Below are positions 44,837 to 54,039 of a stretch of 64,000 nt of DNA, in pieces. The stretch comes from Photobacterium sp. CCB-ST2H9 (GTDB lineage: Bacteria > Pseudomonadota > Gammaproteobacteria > Enterobacterales > Vibrionaceae): positions 2,170,001 through 2,234,000 of the forward strand of contig NZ_CP100425.1 of assembly GCF_023151555.2 (NCBI RefSeq), written 5' to 3'. Position 1 is the stretch's first letter. The number at the start of each line of letters is the position of its first letter. A model generated the notes under the pieces. It did not search any database. It was given only the letters and a program-made list of their open reading frames with translations, and was not told where the DNA came from. A program made the position numbers and the translations under genes.

Positions 44837-44861
44837 AAAGGCTGTTTAATCAGCCTTTTTT
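44837..44861 (+). terminator. Rho-independent terminator of grxA
   Basis: AAAGGCTG (44837-44844), loop TTTAAT, CAGCCTTT (44851-44858), then TTT. Confidence 0.9.
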
Positions 44862-44961
44862 GTGTCTCAAATCTCGAAAATCTATATCGCATTACATTTG
44901 TTTAAGATAAAATTCCGTCTCATATCTCTAGTAGAAAGCGCTGACTCCGGAAAAATTTGTT

Positions 44962-46644
44962 GTGAACATCGACGTTGCTGACCTGCTTCGCCAGAATGAT
45001 ATTCTGCTCCTCTTTGTAGTTCTTGCTGTGGGTCTTACGGTCGGAAAACTCCGAATAGCCCAGTTACAGATTGGGAACTCCATTGGTGTCTTACTCACCG
45101 CCCTCATCTTTGGAAATGCTGGTTTCATTTTTGATGCTGAAGCACTGAATATCGGCTTTATGCTGTTTATTTTCTGTGTCGGTATTCAGGCAGGCCCCAA
45201 CTTTTTTGGCATTTTCTTCCGTGACGGAAAACACTATCTGCTGCTGGCATTAGTCGTCCTGATCTCAGCCATCACGATCACCATTACCATGTCGCACTAT
45301 CTGGGTCTGGATCTGGGTCTGGCGACAGGTTTAATGGCCGGTTCACTGACCGCTACACCAGTTCTGGTCGGTGCGAAAGACGCTCTGAGCGGCGGCTTAT
45401 CCAGCCTTTCTGACCCGTTAGTGATTCAGGAGCTGATTGACAGCCTGAGTGTCGGCTACGCAATGTCGTATCTCATCGGTCTGATCAGCCTGATTTTACT
45501 GGCAAAACTAATGCCAAAACTGCAGAAGCAGGATCTGGCCGAATCGTCGCAGCAAATTGCGAAAGAGCGCGGCATCGGCGAAGTTGCACAGCGAAAAGTC
45601 TATTTACCGATTATTCGTGCCTATCGCGTTGGTCCGGAGCTAATCGACTGGATTGACGGCCGGAATTTACGTGAGCTGGGTATTTACCGCCAGACAGGAT
45701 GCTACATCGAACGCATTCGTCGCCACGGTATTCTCGCCAACCCTGATGGGGATGCCATCCTGCAGGAAGGGGATGAAATCGCACTGGTCGGTTACCCGGA
45801 CAGCCATGCCCGTCTGGACCCGAGCTTCCGGAACGGGAAAGAAGTATTCGACCGTGATCTGCTGGATCTGCGCATCGTCGAAGAAGAAATCGTGGTCAAG
45901 AATGACAACATCGCCGGAAAACGCCTGTCAGAACTGAATCTGGCTGAGTATGGCTGTTTCCTGAACCGTGTGGTTCGCGCTCAGATTGAAATGCCGATGG
46001 ATCACAGCACCCTGCTCAATAAAGGGGATATCCTTCAGGTCAGTGGCGAGAAAAGCCGGGTACTGGGACTGGCAGAACGTATCGGTTTTATCTCGATTCA
46101 CAGCCAGATCGCCGATCTGCTGGCCTTCTGCTGCTTCTTTATCATGGGTCTGCTGTTTGGTTCGATCACGATGACATTCGGCCAGATCACCTTTGGCCTC
46201 GGAAGCGCCGCAGGCTTACTGCTGGCCGGGATCTCACTGGGTTTCCTGCGGGCAAACCACCCTACTTTCGGCTACGTTCCGCAAGGGGCGCTGAACATGG
46301 CAAAAGACCTGGGCCTGATGGTCTTCATGGTCGGGATTGGTCTGAGTGCAGGTTCCAACCTGTTTGAGTCCATTACTCAAATCGGTCCGAGCGTCTTTCT
46401 TGTCAGTATGATGGTCAGCGTCATTCCAGTCATGCTGGCTTACCTGTTTGGGGCCTATATCCTGAACATGAACCGCGCTCTGCTGTTCGGTGCCATTATC
46501 GGCGCCCGTACCTGTGCCCCGGCGATGGACATGATCAATGAACATGCCCGCAGTACCATTCCGGCTCTGGGGTATGCGGGCACTTACGCCATCGCAAACG
46601 TATTGCTCACCGTTGCCGGTACACTGATCATCATCCTCAGCTAG
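44962..46644 (+). CDS. ybjL: AspT/YidE/YbjL family putative transporter
   Basis: 560 residues from GTG 44962. Two membrane blocks of about five helices each (roughly 1-190 and 380-560) flank a cytosolic part with two RCK/TrkA-C-like domains. These contain [48 protein letters not shown] and [24 protein letters not shown] text that matches E. coli YbjL ([20 protein letters not shown]). The closing [18 protein letters not shown] and [17 protein letters not shown] are equally close. Relatives exchange aspartate and alanine; the substrate of YbjL is not known. Confidence 0.95.
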   Translation: MNIDVADLLRQNDILLLFVVLAVGLTVGKLRIAQLQIGNSIGVLLTALIFGNAGFIFDAEALNIGFMLFIFCVGIQAGPNFFGIFFRDGKHYLLLALVVLISAITITITMSHYLGLDLGLATGLMAGSLTATPVLVGAKDALSGGLSSLSDPLVIQELIDSLSVGYAMSYLIGLISLILLAKLMPKLQKQDLAESSQQIAKERGIGEVAQRKVYLPIIRAYRVGPELIDWIDGRNLRELGIYRQTGCYIERIRRHGILANPDGDAILQEGDEIALVGYPDSHARLDPSFRNGKEVFDRDLLDLRIVEEEIVVKNDNIAGKRLSELNLAEYGCFLNRVVRAQIEMPMDHSTLLNKGDILQVSGEKSRVLGLAERIGFISIHSQIADLLAFCCFFIMGLLFGSITMTFGQITFGLGSAAGLLLAGISLGFLRANHPTFGYVPQGALNMAKDLGLMVFMVGIGLSAGSNLFESITQIGPSVFLVSMMVSVIPVMLAYLFGAYILNMNRALLFGAIIGARTCAPAMDMINEHARSTIPALGYAGTYAIANVLLTVAGTLIIILS

Positions 46645-46661
46645 CGTGCTGATTGATAACC

Positions 46662-46691
46662 CGGCTGACTCGCTTTCCTCAGAGTCAGCCG
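46662..46691. repeat. Perfect 10-bp inverted repeat between ybjL and phoP
   Basis: CGGCTGACTC (46662-46671), ten-base loop, GAGTCAGCCG (46682-46691). It starts 18 bp after the ybjL stop. No T run follows, so it may be a Rho-dependent or 3'-end-stabilising hairpin rather than an intrinsic terminator. Confidence 0.75.
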
Positions 46692-46820
46692 AGATTCAGA
46701 CGTTCAATGATATAATCCTTCACAATTTTCCGGATAGGTTTGTCCCCTGCAGTCCGCTTTGTTATCAATCGGACTTTCAGAGCCAAGCCACACGCTTTTA
46801 TTGCCTCAGGTAACTAAATT

Positions 46821-47498
46821 ATGATGCGCATCCTGATAGTCGAAGACGACCCAATTTTGTGCCACCATCTGAAAACTCAGCTCAGCGAACTGGGCAACCA
46901 GGTTCAATGTGCCAATACGGCTGAAGAAGGCCTGTTTTTTGCTGAAAACTACCCCAATGATGTGGCCATCGTCGATATCGGTCTGCCGGACCGTGATGGT
47001 ATCACCCTGATTCGTGAGATCCGGGACAAGGGGCTGCGACTGCCAATCCTCATTCTGACTGCACGTTCAAACTGGCAGGACAAAGTCACCGGCCTGGAAG
47101 CTGGTGCCGATGATTATCTGGTGAAACCGTTCCAGAAAGAAGAGTTGGTTGCCCGCCTGAGTGCCCTGGTCCGCCGCAGTGCCGGCTTTATCAAACCGGA
47201 AATGATTGCGGGTGAAATCCGCGTCGACCTGCTCGCGAAACAGGTTTTTGTCAGCGAAAACTTGCTTGAACTGACGGCCTTTGAATACGAACTGCTTGAA
47301 TACCTGATGCGCCACAGCCGTCAGGTTGTTTCAAAACAGCGTCTGCTGGATGTCCTGTATGAAGATCAGGAAGGCGATCCAAACACCATTGAGGTGATGA
47401 TCAGCCGTCTGCGTAAGAAAATCAGCCAGACCGGACAAGAAAACCCAATCTCAACCATTCGGGGTCAGGGGTATATTTTTGAGATTGCCGCGCAATGA
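46821..47498 (+). CDS. phoP: Response regulator PhoP
   Basis: 225 residues. Two adjacent ATGs occur (46821, 46824), with AGGTAA upstream. The receiver has ILIVEDDPILCHHL, phospho-acceptor Asp52 in AIVDIGLPDRDG and the switch Lys in LVKPF. The OmpR-type winged helix shows LTAFEYELLEYLMRHSRQVV and IEVMISRLRKKI. LPDRDGITLIREIR is close to enterobacterial PhoP. Paired with phoQ by a 4-bp overlap. In enteric bacteria the pair senses low Mg2+ and cationic peptides. No clear PhoP direct-repeat box was found in the 176 bp upstream. Confidence 0.88.
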   Translation: MMRILIVEDDPILCHHLKTQLSELGNQVQCANTAEEGLFFAENYPNDVAIVDIGLPDRDGITLIREIRDKGLRLPILILTARSNWQDKVTGLEAGADDYLVKPFQKEELVARLSALVRRSAGFIKPEMIAGEIRVDLLAKQVFVSENLLELTAFEYELLEYLMRHSRQVVSKQRLLDVLYEDQEGDPNTIEVMISRLRKKISQTGQENPISTIRGQGYIFEIAAQ

Positions 47499-48847
47499 AG
47501 CTGGCCATCTTGCCCCGTCTGCGACACCGGGTCATGATTACTTCGATTGCAATCATTGCCCTGATCACTTCGGCCCTTGCCTGGGTGATCAATGAACTCT
47601 ACAGCCAGAGTTACATGGCGGCCTATTCCACGGATCTGGTCGCCCAGATGCCGCTTGTCGTGGCCCAGCTGAACCGGGCCGGTCTGATTAAAGACGTCGA
47701 TAAGTGGATTGACTCGCTGGATCCCTCTGCCACCGACTACATGTCTGTCCTTTGTGACCGGAGTGACAATACCATGTGGCTCTCGGATGAAGCGAAAGCC
47801 GCTGGCCTCAGCGAGATTTGCAGCAGCCTGCCGGATGCCATGCAAACCCCGACCCTGGTCAAAGCCGAGAACGATCAAAGCTATATCGCTTACGATATCA
47901 GCCGTGACCGTGAAAACGGCAATGCCTATCAGCTGATTGTGCTTCGCTCCGGGACGGCTTATGAGACATCATTAAGCCGGCTTCATCACCGCACGGCACT
48001 TTACCTCGGTCTCTTCGTACTGATCGCAATTGCATTTTTGATTGCCGCCTTTCACTGGAGCTTTCAGCCGCTGCGTAAACTGGCCCGGCAGCTCAATCAG
48101 GTCACTGATGCCAAGCGTGACCAGCTTGACAATAACTATCCGACAGAATTGCAGGACGTGACTCAGTCACTGAACCGGCTGATTCGGATCAGTAATGACA
48201 AAACATCCCGTTACCGGCATGCCATGGATGATCTGGCCCACAGCCTGAAAACCCGACTGGCTGCTGCAAATGCTCTGCTGGATGATCACTCTCTGCCCCG
48301 CTGCGATCTGAACTACCGGATGCTGGAGCAAATCAGCCAGATGGATGATTTAGTACAGTACCAGCTCAAGCGGGCGCTGATGGGCCAGCAGGGCCTTCAG
48401 AAAGACCGAACGCTGCTCAATCCGGTTGTCGAAAGCTTTGAAGGGATGCTGAAAAAGATTTACAGCAGCAAGGAAGTCACTCTGAAGCGACAGTTTGACG
48501 CAACCTTATGCCTGCCCGTTAACCGGACGGACCTGATGGAACTGCTCGGGAATCTGCTCGAAAACGCCTTTCGCTTCTGTATCAGCGAAATTCGTCTGAG
48601 TGCAACCCGGCATCAGGGCAAGCTCGTGATTCGACTGGAAGACGATGGTCCCGGCGTCAGTGATGATATGCGTGAAGCTATTTTCCAGCGGGGTATCCGG
48701 GCCGATCAACGCAATCCAGGTCAGGGAATTGGTTTGTCTGTCTGCCACGACATCGTGACCTGTTATGGCGGGCGCATCTATGTTGAGAAAGCCAGCATTG
48801 AAGGGGCTGCATTTGTCATTGAACTGCCGGAAGACAATAAAAGCTGA
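47495..48847 (+). CDS. phoQ: Sensor histidine kinase PhoQ
   Basis: 450 residues. Helix 1 is at about 13-34, followed by a periplasmic domain of about 130 residues with VKAENDQSYIAYDISRD, and helix 2 at about 169-190. HAMP-like sequence precedes the dimerisation helix with His249 in DDLAHSLKTRLAAANALL, the HxLKT form of PhoQ rather than the common HELR. The ATPase domain has LLGNLLENAFRFC, EDDGPGVSDD and GQGIGLSVCHDIV. The periplasmic acidic patch that binds Mg2+ in E. coli PhoQ is not obvious here, so the signal may differ. Confidence 0.87.
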   Translation: MKLAILPRLRHRVMITSIAIIALITSALAWVINELYSQSYMAAYSTDLVAQMPLVVAQLNRAGLIKDVDKWIDSLDPSATDYMSVLCDRSDNTMWLSDEAKAAGLSEICSSLPDAMQTPTLVKAENDQSYIAYDISRDRENGNAYQLIVLRSGTAYETSLSRLHHRTALYLGLFVLIAIAFLIAAFHWSFQPLRKLARQLNQVTDAKRDQLDNNYPTELQDVTQSLNRLIRISNDKTSRYRHAMDDLAHSLKTRLAAANALLDDHSLPRCDLNYRMLEQISQMDDLVQYQLKRALMGQQGLQKDRTLLNPVVESFEGMLKKIYSSKEVTLKRQFDATLCLPVNRTDLMELLGNLLENAFRFCISEIRLSATRHQGKLVIRLEDDGPGVSDDMREAIFQRGIRADQRNPGQGIGLSVCHDIVTCYGGRIYVEKASIEGAAFVIELPEDNKS

Positions 48848-48937
48848 GGCAAAAAATGACTGACTGCTGATGAGCCTGTGACATTTCACCTCCAGAATCT
48901 CAACAGCAGTTATCTGCACCCATTGATCAATACCCAT

Positions 48938-48966
48938 AAAAAAACCGCCTTTCACGGCGGTTTTTT
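48938..48966. terminator. Bidirectional terminator between phoQ and fabV
   Basis: A-run then CCGCC (48945-48949), loop TTTCAC, GGCGG (48956-48960) and a six-T run. It serves both converging genes. Confidence 0.9.
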
Positions 48967-48987
48967 CGTTTTGTTTCAGTGGCGCAA

Positions 48988-50190
48988 TTATACGTCCTGA
49001 ACGTCGAATTCAACAATTGGATTCACATCAGCGTCATAGTCCACGCCTTCAATGCCGAAACCGAACAGCTTCATGAATTCATCTTTGTACAGCTGATAAT
49101 CAGTCAGCTCGAACAGGTTCTCATTGGTCACCTGTGGCCACAGCTTCGTACAATGCTCCTGAATGTCTTCACGCAGCTCCCAGTCATCCAGACGCAGACG
49201 GTTGTCGCTGTCCAGCTCTGCAGCAGTACCGTCAGCTTTGTACAGACGCTGTGAGAACATACGGAAGATCTGCTCAATACAACCCTCATGAACGCCTTCT
49301 TCGCGCATTTTCTTGAAGACCATCGCGATGTACAGAGGCATCACAGGAATTGCCGCACTGGCCTGAGTCACAACACTCTTCAGAACTGCCACGTTTGCAG
49401 TACCGTTAACAGCAGACAGTTTCTTGCTCAATTCATCCGCAGCACGGTCCAGGTCCATTTTGGCCTTGCCCAGTGCACCGTGCCAGTAAATCGGCCAGGT
49501 GATTTCTGTACCAATGTAGCTGTAAGCAACAGTCTTACAACCTTCAGCCAGAACACCAGCATCTGCCAGTGCATTGATCCACAGCTCCCAGTCCTGGCCG
49601 CCCATGACTTTCACTGTATCTTCAACTTCCTGCTCAGTTGCAGGCTCAACACTGGCTTCAATCAGTACATCTTTGTTGGTATCAACCGCGGTCGCCGTGT
49701 AGGTTTCACCCATAGGTTTCAGGCTGGAGCGGATCAGCTCACCACTGTCCGGCAATTTACGGACCGGAGAAGCCAGGGAGTATACAACCATATCAATCTG
49801 ACCCAGATCTTCTTTGATCAGCTCGATAACTTTTTGCTTCATCTCGTGAGAGAACGCATCACCGTTCAGACTCTTGGAATACAGGCCTTCTTCTTTGGCG
49901 AATTTGTCGAATGCCGCAGAGTTATACCAGCCCGCAGAGCCTGGTTTTTTCTCGGTGCCCTGCTTTTCCAGGAAAACACCAATGGTTGCAGCACCGGAGC
50001 CGAAAGCAGCAGCGATGCGGGAAGCCAGACCGTAGCCAGTGGAAGAGCCAACCACCAGTACACGCTTCGGACCGTTCTCCAGTTTCGGCTGGGCCTTGGT
50101 GTACTCGATTTGCTCTTTGACGTTTGCTTCACAACCCACAGGATGAGTTGTTGTACAAATGAATCCACGAATTTTTGGTTTGATGATCAT
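48988..50190 (-). CDS. fabV: Trans-2-enoyl-ACP/CoA reductase FabV
   Basis: 400 residues. The start [20 protein letters not shown] is the FabV hallmark. The NADH site is [20 protein letters not shown] and the catalytic pair Tyr235 and Lys244 ([11 protein letters not shown]-x8-K) is intact. It performs the last reduction of fatty acid elongation and, unlike FabI, is naturally resistant to triclosan. It lies downstream of fadE on the same strand, beyond a strong terminator, so it has its own promoter within 50191-50397. Confidence 0.97.
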   Translation of the reverse strand: MIIKPKIRGFICTTTHPVGCEANVKEQIEYTKAQPKLENGPKRVLVVGSSTGYGLASRIAAAFGSGAATIGVFLEKQGTEKKPGSAGWYNSAAFDKFAKEEGLYSKSLNGDAFSHEMKQKVIELIKEDLGQIDMVVYSLASPVRKLPDSGELIRSSLKPMGETYTATAVDTNKDVLIEASVEPATEQEVEDTVKVMGGQDWELWINALADAGVLAEGCKTVAYSYIGTEITWPIYWHGALGKAKMDLDRAADELSKKLSAVNGTANVAVLKSVVTQASAAIPVMPLYIAMVFKKMREEGVHEGCIEQIFRMFSQRLYKADGTAAELDSDNRLRLDDWELREDIQEHCTKLWPQVTNENLFELTDYQLYKDEFMKLFGFGIEGVDYDADVNPIVEFDVQDV

Positions 50191-50397
50191 TTCGTTTTCT
50201 TCCTTTGTTCTGTTGCCCGTAGGATAAAAGGTTAGTCACTAATTCGCATCAGTTTTATGTTCGAAATCGACAAAATTAGCCAGTGGTTGGAGGTGTTGAG
50301 GCAGAATATTTGATATTGAGCCATGAGTTGCCGAAGAAAACCGCAGTCTGTCTGCATCTCATTTCCCCCGGAACAGAAGATATCATGGTCGATCGAT

Positions 50398-50425
50398 AAA
50401 AAAATACCGCGCAAATGCGCGGTAT
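50398..50425 (-). terminator. Rho-independent terminator of fadE
   Basis: ATACCGCGC (50404-50412), loop AAAT, GCGCGGTAT (50417-50425), with seven A's at 50398-50404 that read T's on the minus strand. Confidence 0.92.
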
Positions 50426-50471
50426 ATTTGACCACCAGGTTTATTCTTCGACTAAGCAATCAAATTGCTTA

Positions 50472-52745
50472 TCAGGCGGCTTTCCCTGGCTGTAAGACGC
50501 CCTTTTTAAACGCTTCCGGTGCAAAGTGATCCACTTGGATCGCACGGGATCTCAATTGGTCAGCATTATGCACTTTCTCAACTTCAGCGTCTGTGATAAC
50601 GCCCGCATCCAGAGCAATTTTCAGCTTCTCAGCCAGCGGCGCCTTGCGTGGCACGGTGCCAGCTTTCACTGCTTTCGCAATTTTACGCTCAACGTCACGC
50701 ACACCATACATCGCAACAAATGCACGTTCCATAATCGCAACCGGATCGCCGTCTTTCTCACCGACGTAGCAATTGGTCGTCAGGCGATCACGCGCTACTC
50801 CCGGCGTCATCATGAGTTTTGAAATCGCCAGCTTCAGCTCATCCTTCGGCGCTTCATAATGAATCCCCAGCGGGAATGTCAGTGTACGCAGCACACGACC
50901 CACACCTTTACGCGGGAAGTTGTTGAAGACTTCATCGAAAGCAATACCACACTTGTGCAGGCAGTGTTGCAGCGCGTAATGCACCATAGGTAAGTCTTCC
51001 TGCTGACGCCCTTCCGTTTCAAAACGTTTCAGAACCGCAGAAGCCAGGTACAAATGACTTAAAACGTCACCCAGACGAGCCGAGACCATTTCACGGCGTT
51101 TCAGCTCACCACCCAGCGTCAGCATGGAGAAATCAGCTGCCACAGCCAGTGCACGGCTCATGCGGGACAGATGGCGGTAGTAGTAAGCCGTTTCACCTGC
51201 AACAGGTGCACGGTTGAGCTGAGAACCGGTAAACGCGTTCAACAGTGCCTTACTGACGTTACCCACGGCAAAACCAATGTGCTTGAACAGCAACTGGTCA
51301 AAATCTTTTGCCGCCTGATCGGCATCAGGATTCGCCGCAGCTTCCATTTCCTGCAGAACGTATGGATGACAACGCGTGGCCCCCTGACCGAAGATCATCA
51401 GGTTACGGGTCAGAATGTTCGCACCTTCCACGGTGATTGCCACCGGAATACCAATATACTGATTCGCCAGATAGTTCATCGGACCGGCCTGAATTCCGCG
51501 ACCGGCATGAATATCCATCGCATCATTCAAAATGGTGCGGGCCATTTCTGTCATGTGGTATTTGGCAATCGCAGTCACAATCCCCGGCTTCTCTTTCATA
51601 TCCAGTGAAGTCGTGGTCAGTGTGCGGGCGGCCTCCAGCATGTAGGTCATCCCGCCGATACGGCCCAGCGATTCTGCGACACCTTCAAAGTGACCAATCG
51701 ACATGCCAAACTGCTTCCGGACATAAGCGTAAGCACCGGTAGTCCTTGAAGTCAGGTGGCCGACAGCAGTTCCCAGTGCAGGCAGAGAGATACCACGTCC
51801 TGCAGACAGACATTCCACCAGCATCCGCCAGCCGCGGCCAACGTAATCCTGACCACCGATGACCCATTCCATCGGAATGAACACATCTTCCCCCCGGGTC
51901 GGACCGTTCATGAATGCACCGCCCAGCGGGTCATGACGTTCGCCGATTTCAACTCCGGCATGATTTGCAGGAATCAGGGCACAGGTAATGCCGATATCTT
52001 TCTTGTCACCAATCAGGCCATCCGGATCCTGAAGTTTGAATGCCAGTCCCAGAACCGTAGCAACCGGTGCCAGCGTGATGTAACGCTTGTTCCAGCTCAC
52101 ACGGATACCCAGCACTTCTTCGCCTTCGTGTTCGCCGTAGCAAACAACACCCATATCCGGAATCCCACCGGCATCTGAACCCGCTTCCGGGCCAGTCAGG
52201 GCAAAACAAGGAATATCTGTGCCATCGGCCAGACGCGGCAGCCAGTAATTTTTCTGCGCTTCCGTACCATAATGAGTCAGCAGTTCGCCCGGACCCAGAG
52301 AGTTCGGCACCATCACAGACACCGCCGCACTCTGGCTGCGGGTCGCAATCCGAGTCACAATCGTTGAGTTCGCATGTGCCGAAAACTCACGACCACCATA
52401 CTGCTTACCAATGATCAGTGAGAAGAACTTTTCTTTGCGCAGGTATGTCCATACCTCAGACGGCAAATCACGGTCTTCCCGAACAATCTGGTTGTCATCC
52501 AGCATCGCCAGCAAGGTTTCCAGCTCATTATCAATGAAATGCTGTTCTTCCTCGCTCAGCTTGGGGGTCGGATATTTCAGCAACGTGTTCCAGTCTGGTT
52601 TTCCGGCAAACAACTGGCCGTCCCACCAGACACTCCCCGCTTCCATTGCTTCTCGCTCTGTGTCGGATAGCGGCGGCAGTACTTTCTTAAAAACTTTGAA
52701 AGCCGGATCACTGATGTAGCGTTGTCTCAAGCTTTTGTTACTCAT
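50472..52745 (-). CDS. fadE: Acyl-CoA dehydrogenase FadE
   Basis: 757 residues, shorter than the 814 of E. coli mainly because the N-terminal membrane segments are absent, so it should be cytosolic or peripheral. SVMVPNSLGPGELLTHYGTE, IPCFALTGPEAGSDAGGIPD, the FAD segment IGGMTYMLEAARTLTT and DIHAGRGIQAGPMNYLANQY are the FadE features. The catalytic Glu lies in the late VEGANILTRNLMIFGQGA region. It catalyses the first step of beta-oxidation. It follows psrA by 58 bp on the same strand and is probably both co-transcribed with and controlled by it. Confidence 0.95.
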   Translation of the reverse strand: MSNKSLRQRYISDPAFKVFKKVLPPLSDTEREAMEAGSVWWDGQLFAGKPDWNTLLKYPTPKLSEEEQHFIDNELETLLAMLDDNQIVREDRDLPSEVWTYLRKEKFFSLIIGKQYGGREFSAHANSTIVTRIATRSQSAAVSVMVPNSLGPGELLTHYGTEAQKNYWLPRLADGTDIPCFALTGPEAGSDAGGIPDMGVVCYGEHEGEEVLGIRVSWNKRYITLAPVATVLGLAFKLQDPDGLIGDKKDIGITCALIPANHAGVEIGERHDPLGGAFMNGPTRGEDVFIPMEWVIGGQDYVGRGWRMLVECLSAGRGISLPALGTAVGHLTSRTTGAYAYVRKQFGMSIGHFEGVAESLGRIGGMTYMLEAARTLTTTSLDMKEKPGIVTAIAKYHMTEMARTILNDAMDIHAGRGIQAGPMNYLANQYIGIPVAITVEGANILTRNLMIFGQGATRCHPYVLQEMEAAANPDADQAAKDFDQLLFKHIGFAVGNVSKALLNAFTGSQLNRAPVAGETAYYYRHLSRMSRALAVAADFSMLTLGGELKRREMVSARLGDVLSHLYLASAVLKRFETEGRQQEDLPMVHYALQHCLHKCGIAFDEVFNNFPRKGVGRVLRTLTFPLGIHYEAPKDELKLAISKLMMTPGVARDRLTTNCYVGEKDGDPVAIMERAFVAMYGVRDVERKIAKAVKAGTVPRKAPLAEKLKIALDAGVITDAEVEKVHNADQLRSRAIQVDHFAPEAFKKGVLQPGKAA

Positions 52746-52803
52746 GGGTCACGTCCTTTTGTCTCTCTGCCTCATCTTGGCAACATTTATTGTTTTGCAG
52801 GGT

Positions 52804-53475
52804 TCAGTATGAGTTTTCTATTGCATTGCTGACTGGTGACGTCATCTCGATGGGGGCTGCAACTCCTGCAGCCAGATACGGCACCATACGATCAATTAAA
52901 TCAGCAGTGGTGACTGTGCATTTGAAATCGTTCTCTGCAATTTCCCGCAGCGCGGTACTGGAAGCCATCGTGAATACTGAAGCGCCCAGGGTGAAATGCA
53001 GACGCCAGAAAAGTGTTTCCGGATCCAGAGAAGGGTTCGCACGGCAAACGGCTTTTGTGAACAGATTCAGCACCTGACTGTAGCGGGTGACAATAAACCA
53101 GCGCAGGTGCCCCTGAACATCTGTATAGCCACGGCCAATCAGAGACATAAAAATCGTCGCGCCATTCGGGCGGAAATCACTGAGCTTCAGCAGCGGCTGT
53201 TTAGTACAGCGAAAGACATCTTCCATCGAGAAATCATCGCGGGTCAGCAGCACTTCCAGCTCTTGCTTCAGGGCAGGCATGAACTCTTCCAGATAGCGGC
53301 TGAGCACTGCACGAATCAGGGTTTTCTTATCACCATAGTGATAGTTCACAGAGGCCAGGTTGACTCCCGCTTTGCTGGTAATAGTACGCAGCGAAGTTTC
53401 CTTAAAGCCATGCTCAGCAAACAGCAGCTCAGCGGCATCCAGAATTCGGCTTTTTGTATCAGCTTTGATTGCCAT
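52804..53475 (-). CDS. psrA: TetR family fatty-acid regulator PsrA
   Basis: 223 residues. The helix-turn-helix is TSLRTITSKAGVNLASVNYH followed by YGDKKTLIRAV, the wording of the PsrA group. The ligand domain has FMSLIGRGYTDVQGHLRWF and LFWRLHFTLGASVFTMASS. In Pseudomonas and Vibrio PsrA binds long-chain acyl ligands and represses its own gene and fad/etf genes. A TTAAACA-CA-TGTTTAA operator lies 16 bp ahead of its start, and fadE is the next gene. Confidence 0.9.
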   Translation of the reverse strand: MAIKADTKSRILDAAELLFAEHGFKETSLRTITSKAGVNLASVNYHYGDKKTLIRAVLSRYLEEFMPALKQELEVLLTRDDFSMEDVFRCTKQPLLKLSDFRPNGATIFMSLIGRGYTDVQGHLRWFIVTRYSQVLNLFTKAVCRANPSLDPETLFWRLHFTLGASVFTMASSTALREIAENDFKCTVTTADLIDRMVPYLAAGVAAPIEMTSPVSNAIENSY

Positions 53476-53490
53476 GTTAAGTCACCCGTA

Positions 53491-53506
53491 TTAAACACAT
53501 GTTTAA
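53491..53506. promoter_or_regulatory. Predicted PsrA operator
   Basis: TTAAACACATGTTTAA: exact 7-bp arms TTAAACA and TGTTTAA around CA. It resembles the AAAC-N-GTTT core of published PsrA sites and lies 16 bp ahead of the psrA start codon, fitting autorepression. A weaker version, CAACATTTATTGTTTTG, lies at 52781-52797 ahead of fadE. Confidence 0.7.
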
Positions 53507-53661
53507 ACTCTACACCCTGCTAACAGATTTAACAAGCGATGAACAGAGTCGTGAGATTGAATAACAGAAAAAAATATAAAAAATGAGAGATGAAATGGGA
53601 ACCATGCTTTATTGACGTAGTCATACATAGTGCCACTGCTTTTTCTTAGAAGATTTTCTTC

Positions 53662-53695
53662 AAAGCCCGTTTCCATTTGGTTACGGGTTTTCTTT
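53662..53695 (+). terminator. Plus-strand terminator-like hairpin near psrA
   Basis: AAAGCCCGT (53662-53670), 12-base loop, ACGGGTTTT (53683-53691) with one G-T pair, then TCTTTCATTT. It is oriented away from psrA, and no ordinary gene precedes it on the plus strand. Confidence 0.5.
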
Positions 53696-53809
53696 CATTT
53701 GAAGCCAGTGAACGCCACATCGCCAACCTTGAATGCATTCTTCAAACAAATATCAGTTTTATTCCCGCTTCGAAATCAGCCAGTTAGAAAAAAACATGAA
53801 AAAAGTAAT

Positions 53810-53917
53810 GTGAATGCGGAACTAAGCCCATGCCCTCAGGTCATAACAAGTGACATTAAGATTAACGAATTGACTGATTCACCGGCCGCCCATGAATGGT
53901 TCATTGAACAGCTTTAA
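53810..53917 (+). CDS. Possible 35-residue small protein
   Basis: A GTG at 53810 opens VNAELSPCPQVITSDIKINE and continues to EWFIEQL and TAA. The frame stays open upstream to 53630, but that part looks non-coding and lacks a ribosome site. A five-codon frame ATGAAAAAAGTAATGTGA overlaps the GTG. The strong plus-strand terminator 50 bp further on is the main reason to consider it. Confidence 0.28.
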   Translation: MNAELSPCPQVITSDIKINELTDSPAAHEWFIEQL

Positions 53918-53967
53918 TCGACAATGCCACTGCTGCTAAACTCCTAATTGTGTTAAGGATACATTCC

Positions 53968-53996
53968 TCCCGCTGACAATTCAGCGGGATTTTTTT
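53968..53996 (+). terminator. Strong plus-strand Rho-independent terminator
   Basis: TCCCGCTGA (53968-53976), loop CAAT, TCAGCGGGA (53981-53989), then seven T's. On the minus strand no T run follows the stem, so it does not serve the yeeZ gene. Confidence 0.88.
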
Positions 53997-54039
53997 ATCT
54001 GCGTCACGAAGCAAAATTCAGTCTGCAAGTCGGCTGAAG

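Larger units (their letters stand above)
53524..54039. other. Intergenic region with plus-strand transcription signals
   Basis: About 500 bp between two minus-strand genes. It holds two plus-strand terminators (53662-53695 and 53968-53996) and only small, doubtful frames: 19 codons at 53590-53649 (MKWEPCFIDVVIHSATAFS) and 35 codons at 53810-53917. A small RNA, or short mRNA, divergent from psrA is plausible. Confidence 0.45.

Noticed and set aside
46645..46820. PhoP direct-repeat box ahead of phoP
   Set aside because: GGTTTG and TTTGTT fragments occur but not with the five-base spacing of known PhoP boxes.
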